Part shown: one piece after another, positions 10,312 through 20,876 of the stretch
Position numbering within the stretch: the stretch's first letter is position 1
Layout: every line of letters begins with the position of its first letter
From: Leuctra nigra
Lineage: Eukaryota > Arthropoda > Insecta > Plecoptera > Leuctridae
Reading direction: 5' to 3'
Length of the DNA: 64,000 nt
NCBI GenBank assembly: GCA_934045905.1
Contig: OW203773.1
Coordinates: forward strand, 20,261,246 to 20,325,245
Made by a program: the position numbers and the translations under genes
Notes under the pieces: model-generated
The model's input: the letters and a program-made list of their open reading frames with translations, nothing else
Database searches by the model: none
Told to the model about the DNA's origin: nothing

Positions 10312-10850
10312 TGGTGCTTAACGTCGCACTGTTCTGCAGCGAGGCTAATGGCGACGGATGAATGATTATACAATCAAGGGCGTATCCAAGGATGAAATTT
10401 CGGGGGGGGGGGGGGGGGACATTACTAATATTTTGAAAAATCAAAGTGCAAAACAGGGTGTTCGGGTAATTTTTGGTTCAAGGTCATTTATTTAGGTGCA
10501 ATTTTGAATCGCAATGTATCTATTTTGGGGAATTATAAATGTCAAAATATCAAAAAATTGGTCTAAGATTATTGAACTCATTAGGATATTCAGATTTTTG
10601 GGGGAATTTTATAAATTTCATTCTAAACAATTTGGAACGTTTTTGACATGATCTGTCTATTATTAATTTTTTTTCATATATTATTTTAAATGTGCTAATT
10701 TTCTTAGATGAAATCCTGATTTCGGGGGGGGGGGCATGGCCCCCCGGCCCACCCCTGAATACGCCCTTGATTACAATGATGATAAAGAGTAGGTAAGGAT
10801 GGAACGATTGGAAGGAAGGGGTCGTGGAATTTGAGAATAGGGTATTCACA
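10312..10850 (-). mobile_element. SINE-A copy interrupted by a hAT-like MITE
   Basis: The 3' tail and core lie at 10312-10374 and the rest of the core at 10770-10850. The tRNA head is lost or unrecognisable beyond 10850. The break falls inside the 'gattatgatgatgattggg' core of the SINE. Confidence 0.8.
10375..10769. mobile_element. hAT-like MITE inserted in SINE-A
   Basis: The termini are CAAGGGCGTAT at the left and its exact complement at the right, followed inward by G-rich runs on both sides. The flanking 8-mers read TATACAAT and ATTACAAT and share TACAAT, which fits an aged 8-bp hAT duplication. There is no coding capacity in the 395 bp. Long G and C runs sit just inside both ends. Confidence 0.6.
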
Positions 10851-11640
10851 GCAAATTATTTGAATCGGGACTGAAACTACGAAAAACTTGTGTTGATAAT
10901 TGGAAGTAATTAAAAGTGTTAAATTCGGCTGTGAAAAAGTGAGCTATATGTGCATGCTACATGCAATGCAATGTGTAATAGGTAGGTTTGATATTTGGAA
11001 TGACCTCTTGTTAAAATATCTCTAGTTAAGTAATTGAATTTGTTTAGCCTATTGCTGAATATGACATATTATTAAAGGCGTTAAACAATTTTTTAAACAA
11101 TTTAAACAAAAACACATAATTATCAGAAAAATAAAGTACCTAAATAGCCGAGAGATTAATTTGATAAATGCTAAGAAAATCAGCAAGTAGGGATAATGCA
11201 CACCTTAGCACACACCACTTAGCAGCACCCACTTAATTGTGTTATTGCTCTTCGATTATTCAATTTTAAGGCTTCAAACATTATATTGATTAAAAATATT
11301 GTGCAATTTTATTTTATTCAAACCTTGGCAACAATGATATCGAGTAAGGGGTTTATGCAAATTATGAAAAGTAATTTAATAATTAATATTAACCCCAATC
11401 ATAATATTATTTGTAATCTAGTACAAAATAAACTATATAAAGCAGCACCGATAATAGATTTTTGTGAACATTTTCAGTTTTAGACTCGATTTAACGAGTA
11501 TCAACAAGCAGATTGAAATAATTACACAAAAACGAAATTACTTCATTATTTCATACGTCAATTCTTGCTGAATAATAATCATTGACAAGGGATATAGTTG
11601 TCTGATTTGAGCAACTCTGCACATAGGCTTGAGGTAATCC
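10851..11640. other. Anonymous AT-rich intronic DNA
   Basis: No gene signal or definable repeat is seen. It lies inside the presumed KLF-like intron. Confidence 0.4.
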
Positions 11641-11678
11641 GTCGGGCAGGTGTTTGAACTGTCTGGCTGGAAGTTGCA

Positions 11679-11690
11679 AGTCACGTGACT
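11679..11690. promoter_or_regulatory. Palindromic E-box AGTCACGTGACT
   Basis: A 12-bp perfect palindrome holds the GTCACGTGAC core, in a GC-richer patch (11580-11850) that looks single-copy. It could be an intronic enhancer element; this is inference. Confidence 0.3.
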
Positions 11691-11851
11691 GTCAATTAGG
11701 ACCTAATCAACAGCCGCTAATTGCGTGTCTGGTGTCATCATTATCACACGCAGAGCTTCCTAGAGGCATCTCGTATCAATTGGTCCAGAACAATAGGACG
11801 ATTCTCCTCCATGGCCAGAAGTGTTGCAAATGGGTGTCTTCGAAATATTTT

Positions 11852-12131
11852 TTGTCTGGGGCTTAACGTCGCACTGTTCTGCAGCGAGGCTAACGGCGAC
11901 GGATGAATGATTATGATGATGATTGGGAGATGACGGTGAAGAGTAGGTAGGGATGGAAGGTGGGAAGGAGGCGGTCGTGGCCTATTAGTAGGGTACCTTC
12001 CCAGCACTTGCCTGTCGACTGAGGGAAAACCACGAAATAACCCCAGTCAGGAAGGACGGCCGCGGGAATCGAACCCGGGCCTCCGGAATACAAGTTCAGA
12101 GCGTTATAACCACTCACCCAACCTGTTCCGT
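11852..12131 (-). mobile_element. SINE-A, full length, young-looking
   Basis: It runs from the tail complement ('tttttgtctggggc') to the head complement ending 'cctgttccg' at 12131, with intact box A and box B. AATATT occurs on both sides (about 11846 and 12133) and may be the target duplication. Confidence 0.9.
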
Positions 12132-12168
12132 AATATTATTAATCTAATAATATATAGACGGTTTTGTT

Positions 12169-12395
12169 TTATCGGAAGCGAACGGGAATCGCACGGTTCG
12201 TCAGAGCATTTTTTTTGAAATTGTGTCTTCCCACAAAATAATTTTAAAAAATCAGATAGTAACGACCCATGAGAGCCTAATAGACTAAATAATGCCGCAC
12301 ACTGGAGTTCATTATGACATCTGGTACGACCTCAAAGTGTTAAATACGATATTTTTAAAAATAATCGCATTCGTAATCGTATTATTTAACATTCG
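12169..12395 (+). mobile_element. Solo arm of TTAA foldback MITE, family F3
   Basis: It matches the left half of the complete palindrome at 51748-52132, starting 'gaagcgaacgggaatcgc' and ending in the AT-rich centre. The right arm is absent. Confidence 0.7.
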
Positions 12396-12939
12396 AGCAT
12401 TCTGTTGGAATCGATATGTTCTTTTATTATTTGTGAAAAAATTATTTAGTACTTTCTGGACGTAACCATTCTGCAAATCTAATAAGTGTTAACAAACCAC
12501 AAAATTAGTGGTACCAACATCCTGATTATATATACACACACCAACAGTTGATTTTTAGTTCGAAATCTTAAAAAATCGACCAATTATTCTGAATTCAAGC
12601 ACATTTTATTCGATACCTGGAAATTTTCTCTTTTTCACCACAAGTCGAACAATTTTATGAGTGCTTGAATATATACCTCTTTCTTGGATGCAATTATGAA
12701 TTTTTCTTCGCGATAAAAACTATTTATAAACGCATAATAATTGGATCGAAAGTTACCTTCAGAATTATAGAAATCTGATGCTTTTATTCAATGTTATTGT
12801 GAACATGATCTAATGGTAGTAAATCATTGTGATATTAACTATGGTTTTGTAAGACTATGATCTGTTAATTGAGAACAAATCAGACTTTAAATTGGTGTTG
12901 GATAACTTTGTAGTCTAGAATAATTGAACTAATGGTTAA
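12396..12939. other. Anonymous AT-rich DNA
   Basis: I see no exon or definable repeat. Confidence 0.4.
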
Positions 12940-13463
12940 GGTGGCTGGATCGATCGATATATACAAAAATATTTTTTTCTTGAATGTATAAGTTAAAAAA
13001 AGTTTTCCAGTATTTCAACTATATTTAAGTTACATATTCTTTTAATGTTCTGTACTTTGCAACTCCCGCCCAATAATGTGTTTTCAATTTTATGTCTTTG
13101 AAAATGAACAAAACTTTGACATGGGAGGTATAGGAAAATCATTGCGAATTTGGTTAATATAACTTTAAAATAGCACACGTTGGTATTGTTTTAAATTTTT
13201 TCCTGAAAGTACGTCCGTAATCTACAAGAAAAAGTTTTTTGTTCAAATTTATTTGCACAAAAAATTAGAACTTCATTATAGCTTAAAAATTTAACGATTT
13301 TATTTGGCTGCCTTAGATAAGATAGCTTTGGGGAGAAAACTCAAATTATTTTAGAAACTAAACGCGTGAAGTGTATAATTTTTTCAGGGATTGTGCATTA
13401 ATATCAATAAGTACACAAAAAATTAAGAAGATCTGAGACTATGCCTCGATCGCTCCAGCCACC
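12940..13463. mobile_element. TTAA-flanked MITE, family F2 (diverged member)
   Basis: TTAA stands at 12936-12939 and 13464-13467. The termini are GGTGGCTGGATCGATCG and, on the complement, GGTGGCTGGAGCGATCG. Its interior resembles 49339-49883 and 55667-56204: 'ttgcaactc', then 'gttttcaat', 'atgtctt', and a 'ggaggtat.ggaaaat' block appear in the same order. It is 524 bp long and has no coding capacity. Confidence 0.75.
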
Positions 13464-13467
13464 TTAA

Positions 13468-13805
13468 TCCCGGGCAGATGTTAAGGTGCATAACGACCAA
13501 TCACCGTGCGCTACTGTATCTCCGCGTGGCGATCATTATTGACCAATCAGAGACCACCTGGTCGGGAGTCTGATAGTCATCGAAGCATGACTAACTGATC
13601 TGCTACCTGGTCCAGTGGCTGTGTTCATCTCGACTATACTAGATCAAGCTGTCATCTGCTGTCAGAGCAGCCGAGATGGGGGATAACAGCTTCACACTTG
13701 GGAACTACAGGATTTCTTGTCAGCTTTATGTCACTTCATATTCAGATTGGAGGACAAATGTTTACAGGCTAAAAATAATAGGTTAATCACAATATTAATA
13801 GGTAA
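13468..13805. other. Single-copy, GC-richer DNA with two CCAAT boxes
   Basis: ACCAATCA occurs at about 13497 and 13553. A block starting 'tgactaactgatctgct' at about 13587 recurs at 14890, in both cases followed by 'tggtccagtggctg'. This shows a local duplication of at least 35 bp. Function is unknown. Confidence 0.4.
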
Positions 13806-14070
13806 ACGGAACAGGTTGGGTGAGTGGTAAACGCTCTGAACTTGTATTCCGGAGGCCCGGGTTCGATTCCCGCGGCCGTCCTTCCTGACTGGGGTTTTTT
13901 CGTGGTTTTCCCTCAGTCGACAGGCAAATGCTGGGAAGGTACCCTACTAATAGGCCACGACCGCCTCCTTCCCACCTTCCATCCTCACCTACTCTTCACC
14001 ATCATCTCCCAATAATCCTCGTAATCATGCATTGCAGAACAGTGCGACGTTAAGCCCCAGACAAAAAAAT
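13806..14070 (+). mobile_element. SINE-A reference copy: tRNA head, core, tail
   Basis: This is the clearest plus-strand copy. The head (13807-13885) has an RNA polymerase III box A-like 'gggtgagtggtaaac' and a box B, GGTTCGATTCC. A linker follows, then a core marked by 'ccctcagtcgacaggcaaa' and 'taggccacgaccgcctcc'. Next come repeated ATC triplets, 'cgacgttaagccccagac' and an A-run. The order is that of a tRNA-derived SINE, moved by an unknown LINE. Copies differ in head completeness and age. I count about 26 copies or fragments in 64 kb on both strands. Confidence 0.9.
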
Positions 14071-15233
14071 TGTACTGTCTTTATTAGAGGTTTGGTCTAT
14101 GAACAGGTTTCGCCAAGGGGTCTGATAGCATCTTTAGGTTTCTGTTTGGGTTATGACGGGTTGAGAATTTATAAAATTGTCATCTCATATGAGTATTTAA
14201 TTTGGAAAATATGTATGGATACCTATTGTATACCTATTGTAAGACTATTCTCTCGTAACTACTTTCTTTCTTACAACAAAATACTTAATCGCTGTTAATA
14301 TTATGATATTGGTGGGTAGCTGTGGATCTGTTAACCTATCCTCCTAGCTTTTCCATGCGTTCCAAGTTTAGCATACCAGATCAAGTTCTTTAAACGTTAG
14401 CTAGAGATAAAATTAATAGAAATTTAGGTGATACTGATAGCTAATTTCATCATGGCAGCTATTATCAAGAACTTTGGAAAGAGGTCTTGTAGGAGAAGAT
14501 GACAGAGTTAGATTTAAAAGTGGTCTGGATTGGCCACTTCCCGCCATTATGAATATAAATGCGCGTAGGAACTACTTTTATCATGGGGGGGGGGGGGGGG
14601 GTCTGGGGTGCGAAGCGCCACCGTTTAGCGTATTTTAGAATTTTACCAATTTAATTATGGGTCTCTAAAATGCACAAACTGAAGCAACACTTCTGGGACG
14701 CGAAACTTAATATTGTAAGTGCGAATCGACTGCTCGAGTGGGAGGATAACCCCTCTTTCCTACACGCCTCTGAGTCTCTTAATCTCGTATCACATATCGA
14801 GCTATAACACTGGGTGCGCGCCAACTCATGTGCTTGTGACAAGATCATCATAGCGACCTCCTGGACAGCATCTTGTGAACCATCAGCCCGTGACTAACTG
14901 ATCTGCTGGTCCAGTGGCTGCGGCTTAACGACCAGAACACCTTGCGTTACGAGTAGTATTTTAACACCCGGCAGATCAACTTGTCAACTCTTGTCAAAAC
15001 AGAACTACATAGCGACAGCTGGCCACGAGGTTTCAAGAAAGTCTCTACACGTTTATTTTGTGAGCTTTTCTCCACTTGTATAGTTTTGAGAAAAACGCTC
15101 CGATGTTATAATATACCTGAATTTTGAATCACATATTCAAAAAAGGGCACAAGTAGTGAAAAGTAGTTTTCCCAAGTAGTTTTCAAGTTTTTTCAAGTAG
15201 TTTTCCAAAAATAGTGAAATTAACTTTTTTTAA
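14071..15233. other. Anonymous DNA with a poly-G run
   Basis: A run of about 17 G lies at 14585-14601. A duplicated block at 14889-14925 matches 13586-13625. A purine-rich direct repeat around 'aagtagttttc' fills 15150-15215. No exon is seen. Confidence 0.4.
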
Positions 15234-15424
15234 ATCGTGGTTTTCCCTCAGTCGACAGGCAAATGCTGTGAAGGTACCCTACTAATAGGCCACGACCGCA
15301 TCCTTCCCGCCTTCCATCCTTACCTACTCTTCACCTTCATCTCCCAATCATCATCATAATCATTCATCCGTCGCCATTAGCCTCGCTGCAGAACAGTGCG
15401 ACGTTAAGCCCCAGACAAAAAAAT
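15234..15424 (+). mobile_element. SINE-A, 5'-truncated, intact tail
   Basis: It begins in the linker ('cgtggttttccctcagtcg') with no tRNA head and runs to the complete tail 'agccccagac' plus an A-run. Five-prime truncation is the usual outcome of target-primed reverse transcription. Confidence 0.9.
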
Positions 15425-15571
15425 AAAAGCATGAGGATACACATTTTAGCAAGAAAGGGCTTCAGTTCCAGTACTCCCTAATGGCTAAAATTCGCTCTTA
15501 ATTAACGAAATTTTGCAGGAATGGGCATCAGTCCAGATGCCCGTCTCAAAAAACGGACACAAACGTCTCAG

Positions 15572-15678
15572 TCAAAATTCCCTTGTCGTCTCTTATCAAT
15601 TGATACGGCGTCACTACCATGTTAAATACCTAAGCAGTGAGACCGTATCAAATGAAACGAGACGACAAGGGAATTTAG
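15572..15678. mobile_element. Short foldback element of about 107 bp
   Basis: 'aaattcccttgtcgtctc' at 15572 is matched by its complement ending at 15678, with further inner pairing around 'gatacgg'. There is no coding capacity. Similar arms are not seen elsewhere in the window. Confidence 0.6.
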
Positions 15679-16487
15679 AGTTTCCCTCCAGGACAGTTTA
15701 TCACATGGCCAGATTAATCTTGACAAACTCAAATACCTATTAATGAACTTCATTAACAAAGCTAGTCGCTATTGATTTATTTTAAGTATGAATTATTAGA
15801 TGTACATTTCAAATAAATTAATGACGTTATATAATGAGATGGGTACCTAATGTAAACATTAAAATAATATTATTAGTGATAATGTAATTTTACTCCGCAT
15901 TTCTAAAACTAGTTTGAAATGAATGAATGAAACGGTGACTATTATGATAACGTTAAAACATTTTTATTCGTTTTACGATCGAGTAAAATCTCAGCTCAGT
16001 TATAATGGTGTGAATTTATATGTGCATCATAAATGTTAACGTTTCTCACAAAAAAAATATCGTGTACTCCATATTTGAACTTAAAGTTCCTGCTTCTGAA
16101 AAAACGACACAGGTATAAAAGTTCCGTTCTTTATTAAATACACTTTTGTCGTGTAAATACTGTGAAATAGATGATCTTACAATCCTTCCGTGGCCAATCC
16201 AGAGGATAATTCTAGGTTAATGTCGACGGATGAATGATGCTGCAATTTCACACCATATTCTGGCTCTATAAAGACATATTATTACTTCTTTTTGCTATCA
16301 TTTCATTTATACAAATTTAATATACGACTATGAATATAGTTGTTTTGTGCCAGGTATCCCTGCAATCTGGTAAAATGTAAGACGATCTCAGCCGTACGAG
16401 TGAGGAATATGACCTTAGTCTATATATAGAGGTTTATACGTAAGAACGAGGCGGCGTGCTTTGTCAGCAGACATCGACGACATACTT
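15679..16487. other. Anonymous AT-rich DNA with a tiny SINE-A fragment
   Basis: A 26-bp scrap of the SINE-A core is recognisable at 16214-16240. Nothing else is supported. Confidence 0.4.
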
Positions 16488-16500
16488 GCCAATCCCAAAT

Positions 16501-16940
16501 TAGATTAGATTATTAGGGTTTAATGGCGCGTCAACGACGAGGTTATATTGCGCACATTAATTGTTATATTTAATTTTGTTGATCATAATTGGAGGGCAAG
16601 GGGAGGGGGTCGACCTAACGGGCCCGCTCCGGGGGAGTCCAGCACTAGTGGGAAGGCCAGGTCGGAATGGGGACGGACCGGGGGGTGTGAGGATTCGGGC
16701 CGGCTGAACCCGATTTCAGGGGGATCACCATCTCGAGGGGGGAGGCCGGCCCGAGGGGACCGCAAATTCAAGGGAGGGCATGGTTAGGCCGACCCTGGCT
16801 GCTCTTGGTCTGGGCCTCACCACTGATCTGTCCGGCATGAGTAACCCTTACACATGAGCATATGCTCGCCGGCGTAGCTGCAATGGATCATTGGCCAACG
16901 CAAACCCCACCACCGCGCTAAGGTGGCAGCCATCGGTGGG
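16501..16940 (-). mobile_element. SINE-B (GC-rich retroposon) with 13-bp target duplication
   Basis: GCCAATCCCAAAT stands on both sides (16488-16500 and 16941-16953), which fixes the ends. On the minus strand the 3' end reads 'attaaaccctaataatc' followed by a 'taatcta' repeat tail. The body is GC-rich, with 'ggcccgaggggaccgcaaat' (plus strand) as a landmark. The 43471-43859 copy is a close relative. The frames open in both directions are by-products of GC content. Confidence 0.9.
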
Positions 16941-17067
16941 GCCAATCCCAAATAAAGAATCGTAAGTCAATATATGAACGTTGTAAAAGTTAACTCCTGG
17001 TTGGTGTATAATATGACGCCTACGGAAAGGCTCGCACCCTAGCCCATGACCATGAGTCTGTACTCAC

Positions 17068-17154
17068 CTCTCTGGATGTGGGGTGCATGGAGGGTGGCGA
17101 GGGCGCATTCCCCGACCACCGGCGACTCCCCTCGAGCTCTGACAGGGTTTCATC
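17068..17154 (-). CDS. Internal exon, probably of the same KLF-like gene
   Basis: On the minus strand a textbook acceptor (TTTGTTCTCAG) precedes 17154 and a strong donor (GTGAGTAC) follows 17068. The 87 bp are 29 codons, open in frame 0, with a peptide beginning DETLSELEGSRRWSG and continuing Pro/Ser-rich. It ends in phase 0. That fits the phase-0 start of the exon at 6841-6991 on the same strand, so the two probably join across a 10-kb intron. No domain is recognisable in the exon itself. A second frame is also open but gives a less natural peptide. Confidence 0.5.
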
Positions 17155-19168
17155 CTGAGAACAAACAAACACTCGTCAATTTCAGATGCTTGGGGAGTGA
17201 TAGTAATTCTGGAGTTCCACTGATGAACAACAATCTGTCAAGACTTTGAAAAGGTAAAGAAAAAAACATAATATTTTTTAAAATGTATATCTAAAACTCT
17301 AATAAAATCTCACAAGAGACAAATAGAAATCACATTATTTAATAATTGAAAAATAAAATAAAAACATTTTTTTTAAATACCTTTTTTTAAATATTTTTTT
17401 TTAAATATTTTAATTTTTTAAATATATTTTTTTTAATACCGAATAACCAAGGTAAGAAAATTATTTTGCTTCACAAATATAAAGATTTGTCTACACTTCG
17501 ACATTAAAAAAACGTGCAAGTCTACCCAACGAAATTAATCGTTCTCAGAGCATTCCATTCCCATTCTCTTGGGGCAAAAAGAGATGGGATAAACAGTGAA
17601 GGCTAGATCTGATTCTGGTGTGAACAATACCTGATGCAACGTACTTCGATTTCGTAGGAAATGGGTTGATTTGAGAAACAGGGTTCGATTCCGGCCGGGA
17701 GTAAAACAAACTCATTCCAAAAGCAATGGAACCTGTTTATATATAAGGGATATTCAATCTTGTCAAATTATATGAGAATCACTTCAAAACGTCAGTGAAA
17801 AGTATATAAATTACCGCCACATTAACACGAGCTCTAATACGTACCCAGTGTAAACACAGCTGGCGACAGTACGTAACCCTGAGGTACGCTCTCTGTTAAT
17901 ATCGGCGTCTATTAATCCATCAAAACGATAATCCACTAACGCGCGTTAGCAGAGCCGGACCTCGCTGTTAAGTGAACAAATAGCCATGGGTCTAGCGAGA
18001 TCGTGCTCCATCGGTTATCTCCAGATGAGATCATGTACACTCGCGGCAGCGAAGCAGGGACCTCCCTTGAAGCACATCGCAGCGCATCTCTAAGCGGACT
18101 CTTTAGTTTCACTTCATATTGAAAATAGAATAATTTGATTTTACGTTCATTTTAAATTTGAGCTTCGGTTAAAATTATCTAGAAAACTCAAGATATTTGA
18201 AAGTATTTTGCGAACATAAGACTTTACGGTTCAAATAAAAAAACACTTAGAGTGACGGTGAATGCGGTGGTAAAATAGAAGGCAAAGTGTTTTTGAAACG
18301 TCATGTTTTATGTCTTAATTATTTATATAGTTGCACTTTCATAATATATCCTGGTGAATTGTAGAATTAGCTGTTGGAAATCGACAATTCCTTGCACGTT
18401 CAAATAAGTTTTCAACACAAAATTTATGATTTTTGCTGGTAGGTCTAGTAGGTATCTTGAATGTTACTTTTGAATTAATAAAATAATTTTGAGATCGTGA
18501 TGATGCTCCAAAATGTTTGAACAAAAAAAAGAGTATTAAAATCACGAACATAGCATATGATTATACATCTATAATTATTCCGTAATTTTGCTATAGGTAT
18601 TATATTTGATCCGTTCTTTATTTGAGTTACGTTAATTTCTAAGTATTCATTAAACTTTTTCTCTGCTCTTTAAATGGTAATAGTAAATAAATTATGTATT
18701 TTTATGGAGTTTTTACTCCTGAAGAAGTCTGGGGAAATAGAAGAAATACAGTAATTTACCATTTATTGAATTCAGAAAATGTTCAAATGAAAAATACTAT
18801 TATTTTGGGGGTTTATTTTCGAACATGATTTTATCATCCATATCCTTCCAACATAATCATATTTGGCAGATATTTGGATATATGACGTAAAATTCGTACT
18901 CATTCTTAGGTAGAATCCTTATATTTAAAGAAAGATGCTGCATAACTGGTCCATTTACCAGTTCAGTAATTATAACCATTTTCGCAACACTTTCCGTTAA
19001 AATTACCCACCAAAAATTCTTCGGTTCCAGAATGCATTTCCAAATTCATATAATTATTAGACGTTTATTTTATGTTTCAGCAATTCTCCACCATCATCTC
19101 ACACTAAGCATCTCAGACCTTCTTCTACAAAACACTATTGGGTCGTTCCGGGTCAAAACACGGAAGGA
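17155..19168. other. Anonymous DNA, partly T-run-rich
   Basis: 17340-17440 is dominated by T runs and 'aaatatttttttt'. A tRNA-like box B scrap (GGTTCGATTCCGG) lies at 17682-17694. 17870-18110 is GC-richer and looks single-copy, but no frame or splice pair stands out. The rest is AT-rich. Confidence 0.4.
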
Positions 19169-20354
19169 TTTGCGTCACCCCTTTTGATTTCGACCAAACT
19201 TGGTAGGATTGTTCCATATACAAAATAAGCGGACACGTATTTTTTATTTAGGGCTTAACTGCCACGGGGTCGGCCCTACAGCCCCTTAAATAAATTCAAT
19301 TTTAACTAAGGGTGGTTTATATAAACTCTCATAACTTTGTAACCATATGACATAGGTTGATGATCTTTTTTAATAAATGTGTATAATAAGACGCGCTTTC
19401 ATAATATTATTATTTTGTTTTGTTTTATAATACATTAAGGGGTGACCAAATCACTTTTCGATTTTAAAGGGGTGGTTTTCCCAAAAAGGCCACTTTTAAA
19501 ATTTTGAAAAAAAAATATATTATTTGTGGTTATAATGTTTAAATTCTCTGAAAGTTTGGAAGTGGGCAGACTTTTCGTTAAGGCGCTAGAGACAAAAGTG
19601 TATAGTAACGTCACTCTAGCATACAACCCTATACTGCAAAAAGTTTGTCAAAGACACCATGGTAAAACATTTAAAGTAGTACGAGCACTTAATCCTTTTG
19701 TGTAATTGTAAGCAACAATAAAGAGTTAAAAAACATTTAAGAACTACAAATCCCCTCCCCACCCCACTCCCGCCCACCCCTTCTACCAATATTTATTCAA
19801 ATAGCGTCTAACGTGAGATTGGACTTTCATATGGAGAGAGGATGTTGACGGCAACTAATTAGTCATTTATTTGAAAGCAAATTGACTTCGTATCGTACGA
19901 AATTTTTCTTTCAAAATTGGGGACATAAAGTAAACTGATATTTAAAGAAAAAATGTGGCAGGGGTGACCATTTTTTAAAATATATATTCTAGTATCTTTA
20001 GAGGGATAATTCTCCAATGAGGGCACAATTCTAAATGATCAGAAAAATAAATGCTATTAATGCCATTGTTATGTACACATTCTCAGCACGTTTGAATTGG
20101 GCCGTTGCTTGATTAAGAGCTAAACATTATATGTAGTCATGTTTGTGTGAAACTTGCTGGAATCGCGCTATTTACGTTGCACTCTTCTCCAATTAGGCTA
20201 ATGGTGACAAAGGAAGGGTTGTGAGGATATTTACGACATTACCTATGAGAAAAACGGAAAGAATTGATGGTGGGAAGGAGATGGTCGCTGTCTATTAGTT
20301 AGGAACCTTCCCAGCATTTGCCTCTCGGCTTACCAAATCAAGAAACAGGGAGGT
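19169..20354 (+). repeat. Left inverted arm of the 5.2-kb transposon
   Basis: It pairs with 23230-24414. Near its outer end are 'ttcgaccaaacttggtagg' and 'aactgccacggggtcgg'. The inner end is a diverged SINE-A (20165-20350), after which similarity stops abruptly. A C/G-rich run at about 19747-19775 differs slightly in length from its partner. Confidence 0.9.
20165..20350 (-). mobile_element. SINE-A relic inside the left arm
   Basis: The SINE-A core is recognisable through 'aggctaatggtgacaaaggaa', 'ggtgggaaggagatggtcg' and 'ttcccagcatttgcctctcg', with an altered middle. The same altered copy lies inverted at 23240-23425, so it was present before the two arms became identical. Confidence 0.8.
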
Positions 20355-20876
20355 AATTCTCTACACTTCTATGTAATAAAAATATATTTAAAAATCAAGA
20401 AAAATATATCCATGAAATAGACCATATATATTTAGAATAGTTTATACACTCCTCGAATAGGTTGGCAAATGATAGATCCCAATGGCCTTCCAAAAATCTT
20501 TCGGACCTACCTTTCTTCTCACCATGCAGAAGGGTGGATTCCAAGCTTTATTGCTTTATTGCTCTCCCCCCTTGAAGACAAAGGGTGGCTCTCAAGGCGC
20601 GGTTTCGCTCTCCGAAGGGATGCCAAATGAACAGACAGCATTTTAGTGCGATTTTGAAGCTCGACTCGTGAGGTTGTGTATTATCTACTGTACCTACTTC
20701 TATTGGCATTTGAAAGTGATTTAGTGAATTGATTAACTTGACAGTTGATTTTCATCCGATTTTAAGAAAATGTGTTAACTTTGTAAACTCTGTAAACTCT
20801 TACCAGCGTATTTTGTAATTTTTTGAGTTCATACGTGTTTGTGTTTATTTTTGTTTGTTTTGGCATACTTGTTAAT
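20355..20876 (+). promoter_or_regulatory. Presumed promoter and 5' UTR of the transposase gene
   Basis: This unique sequence lies between the left arm and the start codon. It contains a GC-richer patch at 20500-20660 and T-rich DNA before the ATG. No TATA box or initiator is clear. Confidence 0.3.

Noticed and set aside
15513..15743. Exon starting after 'aaattttgcag' at about 15519
   Set aside because: The frame runs directly into a foldback element at 15572 and has no donor.
16548..16787. Gly/Arg-rich frames in SINE-B (both strands, also at 43485-43996)
   Set aside because: High GC content removes stops in several frames at once, and the frames lie inside a retroposon.
20823..20876. N-terminal hydrophobic extension of the transposase
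   Set aside because: It depends on a TTG start. The first ATG in frame is 20877 and leads straight into the Cys-rich domain.
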